Below, piece by piece: positions 11,046 through 24,454 of a stretch of DNA of 64,000 nt (within the stretch, counting starts at the first letter, position 1; each line of letters opens with the position of its first letter). The translations under genes were made by a program, and so were the position numbers. The notes beneath the pieces are model-generated. The model worked only from the letters and a program-made list of their open reading frames with translations. It did no database searches and had not been told where the DNA came from. This DNA is from Calliopsis andreniformis (Eukaryota; Arthropoda; Insecta; Hymenoptera; Andrenidae), in the NCBI RefSeq assembly GCF_051401765.1, contig NW_027480493.1, forward strand, positions 1,922,001 through 1,986,000. Reading direction: 5' to 3'.

Positions 11046-12069
11046 CTGGTGATTGAGGATTGAGGATTGAGGATTGAAGATTGAGTATTGATGATTGAGG
11101 ATTGAGTATTGAGTATTGAGGGTTGACGATTGAGGATTGAAGGTTGGTGATTGAGGATTGAGGATTGTGGAATGTGGATTGAGGGTTGAGGATTGAAGAT
11201 TGAGTATTGAGGATTGAAGATTGAGTATTCAGGATTGAAGATTGAGGATTGAGGATTGAGTTATGAAGATTGAGTATTGAGTTATGAAGATTGAGTATTC
11301 ATGACTGGTGATTGAGGATTGAGGACTGAGGATTGAGGATTGAGGATTGAAGATTGAGTATTGATGATTGAGGATTGAGGATTGAAGATTGAGTATTCAG
11401 GATTGAGGATTGAGGCTTGAGGATTGAGGATTGACAATTGAAGATTGAGGATTGAGGATTGAGGATTGCGAATTGAGGATGAGGACTGAGGGTTGAGGAT
11501 TGAGGTTTGAGGAACGAGGATTGAGGATTGAGAATTGAGGACTGAGGATTGACGAATGAGTATTGACGATTGGGTATTGAGGATTGAGGATTGAGGATTG
11601 AGGATGATTGCTGTGGGCTGAGGATTGAGGTATGCGGACTGAGGACTGAGGATTGAGGATTGAGAATTGAGGATTGAGGATTGAGGGTTGAAGATTGAGG
11701 ATTGGTTATTGAGGATTGAAGAATGAGGATTGAGGGTTGAGGGTTGAGGAATGAGGATTGAAGATTGAGTATTCAGGATTGAAGATTGACGATTGAGGTT
11801 TGAGGATTGAGGATTGAGAATTGAGGATGAGGACTGAGGGTTGAGGATTGAGGTTTGAGGAACGAGGATTGAAGGTTGAGAATTGAGGACTGAGGATTGA
11901 CGATTGAGTATTGAGGATTGAGGATTGATGACTGAGGATTGAGGATTGAGGATTGAAGATTGAGTATTCAGGATTGAGGATTGAGGCTTGAGGATTGAGG
12001 ATTGAGGATTGAAGATTGAGGATTGGGAATTGAGGATTGAGGATTGAGGATTGAGTTTTGAGGATTGAG
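11046..12069. repeat. Satellite block with a short 259-bp internal repeat
   Basis: CATGACTGGTGATTGAGG recurs with a 259-bp spacing (CTGGTGATTG at 11046 and 11305), and the second occurrence then follows 2281-2770 at offset 9024. The same two-step arrangement recurs near 22650-22930, 25200-25490 and 32190-32480. No A box lies here. Confidence 0.72.
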
Positions 12070-15000
12070 GATTGAGGATAGTGGATTGTGGATTGAGTGT
12101 TGAGGATTGAAGATTGAGTATTGAGGATTGAAGATTGAGTATTCAGGATTGAAGATTGACGATTGAGTATTGAAGATTGAGGATTGATGACTGAGGATTG
12201 AGGAATGAGGATTGAGGATTGAGGATGGAGGATGAGGGCTGAGGGTTGAGGATTGAGGTTTGAGTATTGAATACTGAGAATTCAGGATATTCTATTGAGT
12301 ATTGAGAATTGAGGGTTGATGGTTGAGTATTGAGGATTGAGGATTCAGTATTGAGGATTGAAGATTGAGGTTTGAGGATTGAGCATTGAGAATTGAGGTG
12401 AGGACTGAGGGTTGAGGATTGAGGTTTGAGGAACTAGGATTGAGGATTGAGAATTGAGGACTGAGGATTGACGATTGAGTATTGACGATTGAGTATTGAG
12501 AATTGAGGATTGATGACTGAGGATTGAGGATTGAGGATTGAGGATTGAGGATTGAGGATGATAGCTGAGGGCTGAGGATTGAGGTATGCGGACTGAGGAC
12601 TGAGGATTGAGGATTGAGAATTGAGGATTGAGGATTGAGGGTTGAAGATTGAGGATTGGTTATTGAGGATTGAAGAATGAGGATTGAGGGTTGAGGGTTG
12701 AGGACTGAGGATTGCAGATTGGGTATTGAGGATTGAGGATTGAAGATTGAGGATTAAGGATTGAGGATTGGGGATTGAGGATTGAGGATTGAAGGTTGAG
12801 TATTGAGGATTGAAGATTGACGTTTGAGGATTGAGGATTGAGAATTGAGAATTGAGGATTGAGGGTTGAGGATTGAGGACGAGGACTGACGGTTGAGGAT
12901 TGAGGTTTGAGGTTTGATGATTGAGGATTGAGGACTGAGGTTTAAGGATTGAGGATTGAGGATTGAGGATTGAGGATTGAGTTATGGAGATTGAGTATTC
13001 ATGACTGATGATTGAGGATTGAGGATTGAGGGTTGAGGATTGAGGACGAGGACTGACGGTTGAGGATTGAGGTTTGAGGTTTGATGATTGAGGATTGAGG
13101 ACTGAGGCTTAAGGATTGAGGATTGAGGATGGAGGATGAGGGCTGAGGGTTGAGGATTGAGGTCTGAGTATTGAATACTGAGAATTCAGGATATTCTATT
13201 GAGTATTGAGAATTGAGGATTGATGGATGAGAATTGAGGATTGAGGATTGAGTATTGAGGATTGAAGATTGAGGTTTGAGGATTGAGAATTGAGAATTGA
13301 GGATGGAGGATAGGGGATTGAGGATTGAGGATTGAGGATTGAGCATTGAGAATTGAAGATTGAGGACTGGGGATTGAGGATTGAAGATTGAGGATTAAGG
13401 ATTGAGGATTGGGGATTGAGGATCTAGGATTGGAGATTGATTATTCAGGATTGAAGATTGAGGATTGAGGATTGAGGATTGATAATTGTGAATTGAGGAT
13501 GAGGACTGAGGCTTGAGGATTGAGGTTTGAGGAATGAGGATTGAGGATTGAGGATTGAGGATTGAGGATTGAGGATTGAGTTATGGAGATTGAGTATTCA
13601 TGACTGATGATTGAGGATTGAGGATTGAGGATTGAGGATTGAGGATTGAAGATTGAGTATTGATGATTGTGGATTGAGTATTGAGGATTGAGGATTGAAG
13701 ATTGAGGTTTGAAGATTGAGGATTGAGAACTGAGGATGAGGACTGAGGGTTGAGGATTGAGGTTTGAGGAACGAGGATTGAAGATTGAGAATTGAGGACT
13801 GAGGATTGACGATTTAGTATTGAGGATTGAGGATTGAGGATTGAGGATTGAGGATTGAGGATTGAGGATTGAAGGTTGAGGATTAAGGATTGAAGATTGA
13901 GGACTCAGGATTGAGCATTGAGTATTGTGTACTGATAGTTGAGGGTTGAGTGTTGTGAGTTGAGGATTGAGCATTGAATATTGAGAATTGAAGTTTGAGG
14001 AATGAGGATTGAGGATTGAGGATTGAGGATTGAGGACTGCGGGTTGAGGATTGAGGTTTGAGAATTGAGGATAGACAATTGAATATTGAGGATTGAGGCT
14101 TGAGGATTGAGGATCGAGGATTGAGGATAGATGGTTGAGGATTGCGGAATGAGGATTGAGGATTGAGTATTGAGGATTGAGAATTGAGGATTGAGGATTG
14201 AAGATTGAGGGTTAAGAATTGAGGATTGGGGATTGAGGTTCTAGGATTGGAGATTGACTATTGAGGATTGAGGATTGAGGATTAAGGATTGAGGAACGAG
14301 GATTGAGGATTGAGGATGACGGCTGAGGGTTGAGGATTGATGTATGAGGAACGAGGATTGAGGATTGAGGATTGAGGACTGCGGATTGACGATTGAGTAT
14401 TGAAGATTGAGGATTGATGACTGAGGATTGAGGATTGAGGATTGAGGACTGCGGATTGACGATTGAGTATTGAAGATTGAGGATTGATGACTGAGGATTG
14501 GCGATTGAGGATTGAGGATTGAGAATTGAGAATTGAGGATTGAGGGTCGAGGATTGAGGACGAGGACTGACGGTTGAGGATTGAGGTTTGAGGTTTGATG
14601 ATTGAGGATTGAGGGCTGAGGACTGAGGATTGAGGATTGAGGATTGAGCATTGAGGATTGAAGATTGAGGACTGGGGATTGAGGATTGAAGATTGAATAT
14701 TAGGGATTGAGGATTGAGGATTGAGGATTGAAGATTGATTACTGAGGGTTGAGTATTGAGGATTGAGGATTGAAGATTGAGCATTGAGGATTGAGGATAG
14801 AGGACTGATGATTGAGGATTGAGGATTGAAGATTGGGGGTTGGGCATTGTGGATTGTGGATTGAGGGTTGAGGATTGAAGATTGAGTATTGAGGATTGAA
14901 GATTAGTATTCAGGATTGAAGATTGAGGATTGAGGATTGAGGCTTGAGGATTGAGGATTGAGGATTGAAGATTGAGGATTGGGGATTCAGGATTGAGGAT

Positions 15001-16321
15001 TGAGGATTGAGTATAGAAGATTGAGAATTGAGGATTGAGGATTGAAGATTGAGGGTTAAGGATTGAGGATTGGGGATTGAGGATCTAGGATTGGAGATTG
15101 ACTATTGAGGATTGAGGATTGAGGATTAAGCGTTGAGGAACGAGGATTGAGGACTGAGGATGACGGCTGAGGGTTGAGGATTGATGTATGAGGAACGAGG
15201 ACTGAGGATTGAGGATTGTGGACTGCGGATTGACGATTGAGTATTGAAGATTGAGGATTGATGACTGAGGATTGAGGATTGAGGATTGAGGATTGGGTAT
15301 GAGGATTGAAGGATGAGGATTGACGATTCAGGATTGAGGATTGAGGATTGAAGATTGAGTATTGAGGATTGAAGGTTGATGATTGAGGATTGAGGATTGT
15401 GGATTGTGGATTGAGGATTGAGGATTGAAGATTAAGTATTGAGGATTGAAGATTGAGTATTCAGGATTGAAGATTGAGGATTGAGGATTGAGGCCTGAGG
15501 ATTGAGGATTGAGGATTGAATATTGAGAATTGGGGATTGAGGATTGAGGATTGAGGATGACGGCTGAAGGTTGAGGATTGATGTATGAGGAACGAGGATT
15601 GAGGATTGAGGATTGAGGACTGCGGATTGACGATTGAGTATTGAAGATTGATGATCGATGACTGAGGATTGAGGATTGAGGATTGAGGATTGGGTATGAG
15701 GGTTGAAGAATGAGGATTGACGATTCAGGATTGAGGATTGAGGATTGAAGATTGAGTATTGAGGATTGAAGGTTGATGATTGAGGATTGAGGATTGTGGA
15801 TTGTGGATTGAGGGTTGAGAATTGAAGATTGAGTATTGAGGATTGAAGATTGAGTATTCAGGATTGAAGATTGAGGATTGAGGATTGAGGCTTGAGGTTT
15901 GAGGACTGAGGATTGAATATTGAGGATTGGGGATTGAGGATTGAGGATTGAGGATGACGGCTGAGGGTTGAGGATTGATGTATGAGGAACGAGGATTGAG
16001 GATTGAGGATTGAGGACTGCGGATTGACGATTGAGTATTGAAGATTGAGGATTGATGACTGAGGATTGAGGATTGAGTATTGAGGATTGAAGATTGAGGA
16101 TTGAAGATAGAAGATTGAGTATTTAGGATTGAAGATTGAGGATTGAGGTTTGAGGATTGAGGATTGAGGAAGGAGGATGAGGGCTGAGGGTTGAGGATTG
16201 AGGTTTGAGTATTGAATACTGAGAATTCAGGATATTCTATGGAGTATTGAGAATTGAGGATTGATGGTTGAGTATTGAGGATTGAGGATTGAGCATTGAG
16301 GATTGAAGATTGAGGTTTGAG
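12070..16321. repeat. 4.25-kb tandem duplication, unit 1
   Basis: The unit starts near GGATAGTGGATTGTGG (12076), which recurs at 16328 (offset 4252). Later landmarks sit at 4256 and 4259, then 4753 after about 14850, where unit 2 carries about 494 bp that this unit lacks. It contains A boxes at 12278, 13182 and 16223, a shortened B element with its marker at 13929, and 397-bp sub-repeats (GACGGCTGA at 15162, 15559 and 15956). The single-base slip GATTAGTATTC near 14901 is shared with unit 2. Confidence 0.85.
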
Positions 16322-19300
16322 GATTGAGGATAGTGGATTGTGGATTGAGTGTTGAGGATTGAAGATTGAGTATTGAGGATTGAAGATTGAGTATTCAGGA
16401 TTGAAGATTGACGATTGAGTATTGAAGATTGAGGATTGATGACTGAGGATTGAGGAATGAGGATTGAGGATTGAGGATGGAGGATGAGGGCTGAGGGTTG
16501 AGGGTTGAGGTTTGAGTATTGAATACTGAGAATTCAGGATATTCTATTGAGTATTGAGAATTGAGGGTTGATGGTTGAGTATTGAGGATTGAGGATTCAG
16601 TATTGAGGATTGAAGATTGAGGTTTGAGGATTGAGCATTGAGAATTGAGGTGAGGACTGAGGGTTGAGGATTGAGGTTTGAGGAACTAGGATTGAGGATT
16701 GAGAATTGAGGACTGAGGATTGACGATTGAGTATTGACGATTGAGTATTGAGAATTGAGGATTGATGACTGAGGATTGAGGATTGAGGATTGAGGATTGA
16801 GGATTGAGGATGATAGCTGAGGGCTGAGGATTGAGGTATGCGGACTGAGGACTGAGGATTGAGGATTGAGAATTGAGGATTGAGGATTGAGGGTTGAAGA
16901 TTGAGGATTGGTTATTGAGGATTGAAGAATGAGGATTGAGGGTTGAGGGTTGAGGACTGAGGATTGCAGATTGGGTATTGAGGATTGAGGATTGAAGATT
17001 GAGGATTAAGGATTGAGGATTGGGGATTGAGGATTGAGGATTGAAGGTTGAGTATTGAGGATTGAAGATTGACGTTTGAGGATTGAGGATTGAGAATTGA
17101 GAATTGAGGATTGAGGGTTGAGGATTGAGGACGAGGACTGACGGTTGAGGATTGAGGTTTGAGGTTTGATGATTGAGGATTGAGGACTGAGGTTTAAGGA
17201 TTGAGGATTGAGGATTGAGGATTGAGGATTGAGTTATGGAGATTGAGTATTCATGACTGATGATTGAGGATTGAGGATTGAGGGTTGAGGATTGAGGACG
17301 AGGACTGACGGTTGAGGATTGAGGTTTGAGGTTTGATGATTGAGGATTGAGGACTGAGGCTTAAGGATTGAGGACTGAGGATGGAGGATGAGGGCTGAGG
17401 GTTGAGGATTGAGGTCTGAGTATTGAATACTGAGAATTCAGGATATTCTATTGAGTATTGAGAATTGAGGATTGATGGATGAGAATTGAGGATTGAGGAT
17501 TGAGTATTGAGGATTGAAGATTGAGGTTTGAGGATTGAGAATTGAGAATTGAGGATGGAGGATAGGGGATTGAGGATTGAGGATTGAGGATTGAGCATTG
17601 AGAATTGAAGATTGAGGACTGGGGATTGAGGATTGAAGATTGAGGATTAAGGATTGAGGATTGGGGATTGAGGATCTAGGATTGGAGATTGATTATTCAG
17701 GATTGAAGATTGAGGATTGAGGATTGAGGATTGATAATTGTGAATTGAGGATGAGGACTGAGGCTTGAGGATTGAGGTTTGAGGAATGAGGATTGAGGAT
17801 TGAGGATTGAGGATTTAGGATTGAGGATTGAGGATCGAGTTATGGAGATTGAGTATTCATGACTGATGATTGAGGATTGAGGATTGAGGATTGAGGATTG
17901 AGGATTGAAGATTGAGTATTGATGATTGAGGATTGAGTATTGAGGATTGAGGATTGAAGATTGAGGTTTGAAGATTGAGGATTGAGAACTGAGGATGAGG
18001 ACTGAGGGTTGAGGATTGAGGTTTGAGGAACGAGGATTGAAGATTGAGAATTGAGGACTGAGGATTGACGATTTAGTATTGAGGATTGAGGATTGAGGAT
18101 TGAGGATTGAGGATTGAGGATTGAGGATTGAAGGTTGAGGATTAAGGATTGAAGATTGAGGACTCAGGATTGAGCATTGAGTATTGTGTACTGATAGTTG
18201 AGGGTTGAGTGTTGTGAGTTGAGGATTGAGCATTGAATATTGAGAATTGAAGTTTGAGGAATGAGGATTGAGGATTGAGGATTGAGGATTGAGGACTGCG
18301 GGTTGAGGATTGAGGTTTGAGAATTGAGGATAGACAATTGAATATTGAGGATTGAGGCTTGAGGATTGAGGATCGAGGATTGAGGATAGATGGTTGAGGA
18401 TTGCGGAATGAGGATTGAGGATTGAGTATTGAGGATTGAGAATTGAGGATTGAGGATTGAAGATTGAGGGTTAAGAATTGAGGATTGGGGATTGAGGTTC
18501 TAGGATTGGAGATTGACTATTGAGGATTGAGGATTGAGGATTAAGGATTGAGGAACGAGGATTGAGGATTGAGGATGACGGCTGAGGGTTGAGGATTGAT
18601 GTATGAGGAACGAGGATTGAGGATTGAGGATTGAGGACTGCGGATTGACGATTTAGTATTGAAGATTGAGGATTGATGACTGAGGAATGAGGATTGAGGA
18701 TTGAGGACTGCGGATTGACGATTGAGTATTGAAGATTGAGGATTGATGACTGAGGATTGGCGATTGAGGATTGAGGATTGAGAATTGAGAATTGAGGATT
18801 GAGGGTCGAGGATTGAGGACGAGGACTGACGGTTGAGGATTGAGGTTTGAGGTTTGATGATTGAGGATTGAGGGCTGAGGACTGAGGATTGAGGATTGAG
18901 GATTGAGCATTGAGGATTGAAGATTGAGGACTGGGGATTGAGGATTGAAGATTGAATATTAGGGATTGAGGATTGAGGATTGAGGATTGAAGATTGATTA
19001 CTGAGGGTTGAGTATTGAGGATTGAGGATTGAAGATTGAGCATTGAGGATTGAGGGTAGAGGACTGATGATTGAGGATTGAGGATTGAAGATTGGGGGTT
19101 GGGCATTGTGGATTGAGGATTGAGGATTGAGAATCGAAGATTGAGTATTGAGGATTGAAGATTGAGGTTTGAGGATTGAGGATTGAGGATGGAGGATGAG
19201 GGCTGAGGGTTGAGGATTGAGGTCTGAGTATTGAATACTGAGAATTCAGGATATTCTATTGAGTATTGAGAATTGAGGATTGATGGATGATTATTGAGGA

Positions 19301-21074
19301 TTGAGGATTGAGTATTGAGGATTGAAGATTGAGGTTTGAGGATTGAGAATTGAGAATTGAGGATGAGGACTGAGGGTTGAGGATTGAGGTTTGAGGAACG
19401 AGGATTGAGGATTGAGAATTGAGGACTGAGGATTGACGATTGAGTATTGAATATTGAGGATTGATGACTGAGGATTGAGGATTGAGGATTGAGGATTGGG
19501 TATGAGGATTGAAGAATGAGGATTGACGATTCAGGATTGAGGATTAAGGATTGAAGATTGAGTATTGAGGATTGAAGGTTGATGATTGAGGATTGAGGAT
19601 TGTGGATTGTGGATTGAGGGTTGAGGATTGAAGATTGAGTATTGAGGATTGAAGATTAGTATTCAGGATTGAAGATTGAGGATTGAGGATTGAGGCTTGA
19701 GGATTGAGGATTGAGGATTGAAGATTGAGGATTGGGGATTCAGGATTGAGGATTGAGGATTGAGTATAGAGGATTGAGAATTGAGGATTGAGGATTGAAG
19801 ATTGAGGGTTAAGGATTGAGGATTGGGGATTGAGGATCTAGGATTGGAGATTGACTATTGAGGATTGAGGATTGAGGATTAAGCGTTGAGGAACGAGGAT
19901 TGAGGACTGAGGATGACGGCTGAGGGTTGAGGATTGATGTATGAGGAACGAGGACTGAGGATTGAGGATTGTGGACTGCGGATTGACGATTGAGAATTGA
20001 AGATTGAGGATTGATGACTGAGGATTGAGGATTGAGGATTGAGGATTGGGTATGAGGATTGAAGGATGAGGGTGACGATTCAGGATTGAGGATTGAGGAT
20101 TGAAGATTGAGTATTGAGGATTGAAGGTTGATGATTGAGGATTGAGGATTGTGGATTGTGGATTGAGGATTGAGGATTGAAGATTAAGTATTGAGGATTG
20201 AAGATTGAGTATTCAGGATTGAAGATTGAGGATTGAGGATTGAGGCCTGAGGATTGAGGATTGAGGATTGAATATTGAGAATTGGGGATTGAGGATTGAG
20301 GATTGAGGATGACGGCTGAAGGTTGAGGATTGATGTATGAGGAACGAGGATTGAGGATTGAGGATTGAGGACTGCGGATTGACGATTGAGTATTGAAGAT
20401 TGAGGATCGATGACTGAGGATTGAGGATTGAGGATTGAGGATTGGGTATGAGGGTTGAAGAATGAGGATTGACGATTCAGGATTGAGGATTGAGGATTGA
20501 AGATTGAGTATTGAGGATTGAAGGTTGATGATTGAGGATTGAGGATTGTGGATTGTGGATTGAGGGTTGAGAATTGAAGATTGAGTATTGAGGATTGAAG
20601 ATTGAGTATTCAGGATTGAAGATTGAGGATTGAGGATTGAGGCTTGAGGTTTGAGGACTGAGGATTGAATATTGAGTATTGGGGATTGAGGATTGAGGAT
20701 TGAGGATGACGGCTGAGGGTTGAGGATTGATGTATGAGGAACGAGGATTGAGGATTGAGGATTGAGGACTGCGGATTGACGATTGAGTATTGAAGATTGA
20801 GGATTGATGACTGAGGATTGAGGATTGAGTATTGAGGATTGAAGATTGAGGATTGAAGATAGAAGATTGAGTATTTAGGATTGAAGATTGAGGATTGAGG
20901 TTTGAGGATTGAGGATTGAGGAAGGAGGATGAGGGCTGAGGGTTGAGGATTGAGGTTTGAGTATTGAATACTGAGAATTCAGGATATTCTATGGAGTATT
21001 GAGAATTGAGGATTGATGGTTGAGTATTGAGGATTGAGGATTGAGCATTGAGGATTGAAGATTGAGGTTTGAGG
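16322..21074. repeat. 4.75-kb tandem duplication, unit 2
   Basis: Second copy of 12070-16321, longer by about 494 bp near 19115-19610. The extra part has an A box at 19242 and GAATCGAAGATTGAG, which also occurs near 5869 and 8078, so it looks ancestral and lost from unit 1. Other A boxes are at 16530, 17434 and 20975. The B marker is at 18188. The slip GATTAGTATTC recurs near 19654. Two unit-specific variants, GGATTTAGG and GGATCGAGTTATGG near 17814-17840, recur only at about 46574-46600. Confidence 0.85.
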
Positions 21075-22623
21075 ATTGAGGATTGAGGATTGAGGATTGA
21101 GCATTGAGGACTGAAGATTGAGGACTGGGGATTAAGGATTGAAGATTGAGTATTAGGGATTGGGGATTGGGGATTGAGGATCTAGGATTGGAGATTGATT
21201 ATTGAGGATTGAAGATTGACGATTGAGGATTGAGGATTGAGAATTGAGAATTGAGGATTGAGGGTTGACGATCGAGGACGAGGACTGACGGTTGAGGATT
21301 GAGGTTTGAGGTTTGATGATTGAGGATTGAGGATTGAGGATTGAGGATTGAGGATTGAAGATTGAGTATTGATGATTGAGGATTGAGTATTGAGGATTGA
21401 GGATTGAAGATTGAGGTTTGAGGATTGAGGATTGAGAATTGAGGACGAGGACTGAGGGTTGAGGATTGAGGTTTGAGGAACGAGGATTGAAGATTGAGAA
21501 TTGAGGACTGAGGATTGACGATTGAGTATTGAGGATTGAGGATTGATGACTAAGGATTGAGGATTGAGGATTGAGGATTGAGGACTGAAGATTGAGTATT
21601 GAGGACTGTGGACTGAGGGTTGAGGATTGAGGTTTGAGAAATGAGGATTGAGGATTGCGTATTGAGGATTAAGAATTGAGAATTGAGGGTCCAGGGTTGA
21701 AGATAGAAGATTGAGGTTTGAGGATTGTAGATTGAAGATTGAGGACAGAGTGTTGAGGGTAGAGTATTGCGAACTGATGTTTGGGACGTGAGATTTGAAG
21801 ATTGATGGTTGAGGATTGTGTATAGAATACTGAGAACTGAGGATTTTCAATTGAGGGCTGAGAATTGAGGATTGAGGATTGAGGATTGAGGATTGAGGAT
21901 TAAGGATTGAGGATTGAAGGTTGAGGATTAAGGATTGAATGTTGAGGACTCAGGATTGAGCATTGAGTATTGTGTACTGATAGTTGAGGGTTGAGTGTTG
22001 TGAGTTGAGGATTGAGCATTGAATATTGAGAATTGAAGTTTGAGGAATGAGGATTGAGGATTGAGGATTGAGGATTGAGGACTGCGGGTTGAGGATTGAG
22101 GTTTGAGAATTGAAGATAGACAATTGAATATTGAGGATTGAGGCTTGAGGACTGAGGATTGAGGCTTGAGGATTGAGGATTGAGGATTGAGGATAGATGG
22201 TTGAGGATTGCGGAATGAGGATTGAGGATTGAGTATTGAGGGCCGAGGATTGAAGATTGAAGATCGAGGACTGAGTATTGAGGATAGAGTGTTGCGAATT
22301 GATGTTTGGGAACTGAGATTTGAAGATTGTAGATTGAGGATAGAGTATTGAAAACTGAGAATTGAGGATTTTCTATTGAGGGCTGAGAATTGAGGATTGA
22401 GGGTTGAGGATTGAGGATTGATGGTTGAGGATTCACGATTGACGATTGAGGTTTGAAGATTGAGGATTGAGGACTGACGATTGAAGATTGAGGACTGAGT
22501 ACTGAAAACTGAGGATTGTCGATATTATATTGAGGATTGAGGATTGAGTATTGAGGATTGAGGATTGAGGATTGTGGATTGTGGATTGAGTGTTGAGGAT
22601 TGAAGATTGAGGATTGAGGATTG
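20600..22623. repeat. B element, copy 4 (full length) with its left flank
   Basis: Matches 2740-4762 at offset 17861. The first box, near 21839, reads TTTTCAATTG; the second is near 22363. The marker is at 21974. The - strand is open over 21182-21850 and 21900-22436, which reflects the array. At the right end it follows B copies 1 and 3 (GAGTTATGAAG) and not copy 2, so it is a mosaic of both versions or keeps the older arrangement. Its left part overlaps the end of the 4.75-kb unit. Confidence 0.8.
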
Positions 22624-24330
22624 AGTTATGAAGATTGAGTATTCATGACTGGTGATTGAGGATTGAGGACTGAGGATTGAGGATTGAGGATTGAAGATTG
22701 AGTATTGATGATTGAGGATTGAGTATTGAGTATTGAGGGTTGACGATTGAGGATTGAAGGTTGGTGATTGAGGATTGAGGATTGTGGAATGTGGATTGAG
22801 GGTTGAGGATTGAAGATTGAGTATTGAGGATTGAAGATTGAGTGTTCAGGATTGAAGATTGAGGATTGAGGATTGAGTTATGAAGATTGAGTATTGAGTT
22901 ATGAAGATTGAGTATTCATGACTGGTGATTGAGGATTGAGGACTGAGGATTGAGGATTGAGGATTGTAGATTGAGTATTGATGATTGAGGATTGAGGATT
23001 GAGGATTGAAGATTGAGTATTCAGGATTGAGGATTGAGGCTTGAGGATTGAGGATTGACAATTGAAGATTGAGGATTGAGGATTGAGGGTTGCGAATTGA
23101 GCATGAGGACTGAGGGTTGAGGATTGAGGTTTGAGGAACGAGGATTGAGGATTGAGAATTGAGGACTGAGGATTGACGATTGAGTATTGACGATTGAGTA
23201 TTGAGGATTGAGGATTGAGGATTGAGGATGATTGCTGTGGGCTGAGGATTGAGGTATGCGGACTGAGGACTGAGGATTGAGGATTGAGGATTGAGGATTG
23301 AGGATTGAAGATTGAAGATTGAGTATTGAGGATTGAAGATTGAGGATTGAGGATTGAGGATTGAGGATGGAGGATGAGGGCTGAGGGTTGAGGATTGAGG
23401 TTTGAGTATTGAATACTGAGAATTCAGGATATTCTATTGAGTATTGAGAATTGAGGGTTGATGGTTGAGTATTGAGGATTGAGGATTCAGTATTGAGGAT
23501 TGAAGATTGAGGTTTGAGGATTGAGGATTGAGAATTGAGGTGAGGACTGAGGGTTGAGGATTGAGGTTTGAGGAACGAGGATTGAGGATTGAGAATTGAG
23601 GACTGAGGATTGACGATTGAGTATTGACGATTGAGTATTGAGGATTGAGGATTGATGACTGAGGATTGAGGATTGAGGATTGAGGATTGAGGATTGAGGA
23701 TGATAACTGAGGGCTGAGGATTGAGGTATGCGGACTGAGGACTGAGGATTGAGGATTGAGAATTGAGGATTGAGGATTGAGGGTTGAAGATTGAGGATTG
23801 GTTATTGAGGATTGAAGAATGAGGATTGAGGGTTGAGGGTTGAGGACTGAGGATTGCAGATTGGGTATTGAGGATTGAGGATTGAAGATTGAGGATTAAG
23901 GATTGAGGATTGGGGATTGAGGATTGAGGATTGAAGGTTGAGTATTGAGGATTGAAGATTGACGTTTGAGGATTGAGGATTGAGAATTGAGAATTGAGGA
24001 TTGAGGGTTGAGGATTGAGGACGAGGACTGACGGTTGAGGATTGGGGTTTGAGGTTTGATGATTGAGGATTGAGGACTGGGGTTTAAGGATTGAGGATTG
24101 AGGATGGAGGATGAGGGCTGAGGGTTGAGGATTGAGGTCTGAGTATTGAATACTGAGAATTCAGGATATTCTATTGAGTATTGAGAATTGAGGATTGATG
24201 GATGAGAATTGAGGATTGAGGATTGAGTATTGAGGATTGAAGATTGAGGTTTGAGGATTGAGAATTGAGAATTGAGGATGGAGGATAGAGGATTGAGGAT
24301 TGAGGATTGAGGATTGAGCATTGAGAATTG
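22624..24330. repeat. Satellite block with A boxes and C element
   Basis: It continues the 11.0-11.5 kb pattern to about 23280, then carries A boxes at 23420 and 24157. The part after 23690 (GATGATAACTGAGGGCTGAGG, later GGATTGCAGATTGGG) is what I call the C element. It recurs near 12560, 16808, 29733, 33953, 40940, 43340 and 45730, with diverged versions near 50.3, 55.4 and 60.3 kb. The 140-codon - strand open frames seen in many copies come from the repeat. Confidence 0.72.
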
Positions 24331-24454
24331 AAGATTGAGGATTGAGGGCTGAGGGTTGAGGACTGAGGATTGCAGATTGGGTATTGAGGATTGAGGATTG
24401 AAGATTGAGGACTAAGGATTGACGATTGAGGATTGAGGATTGAGAATTGAGAAT

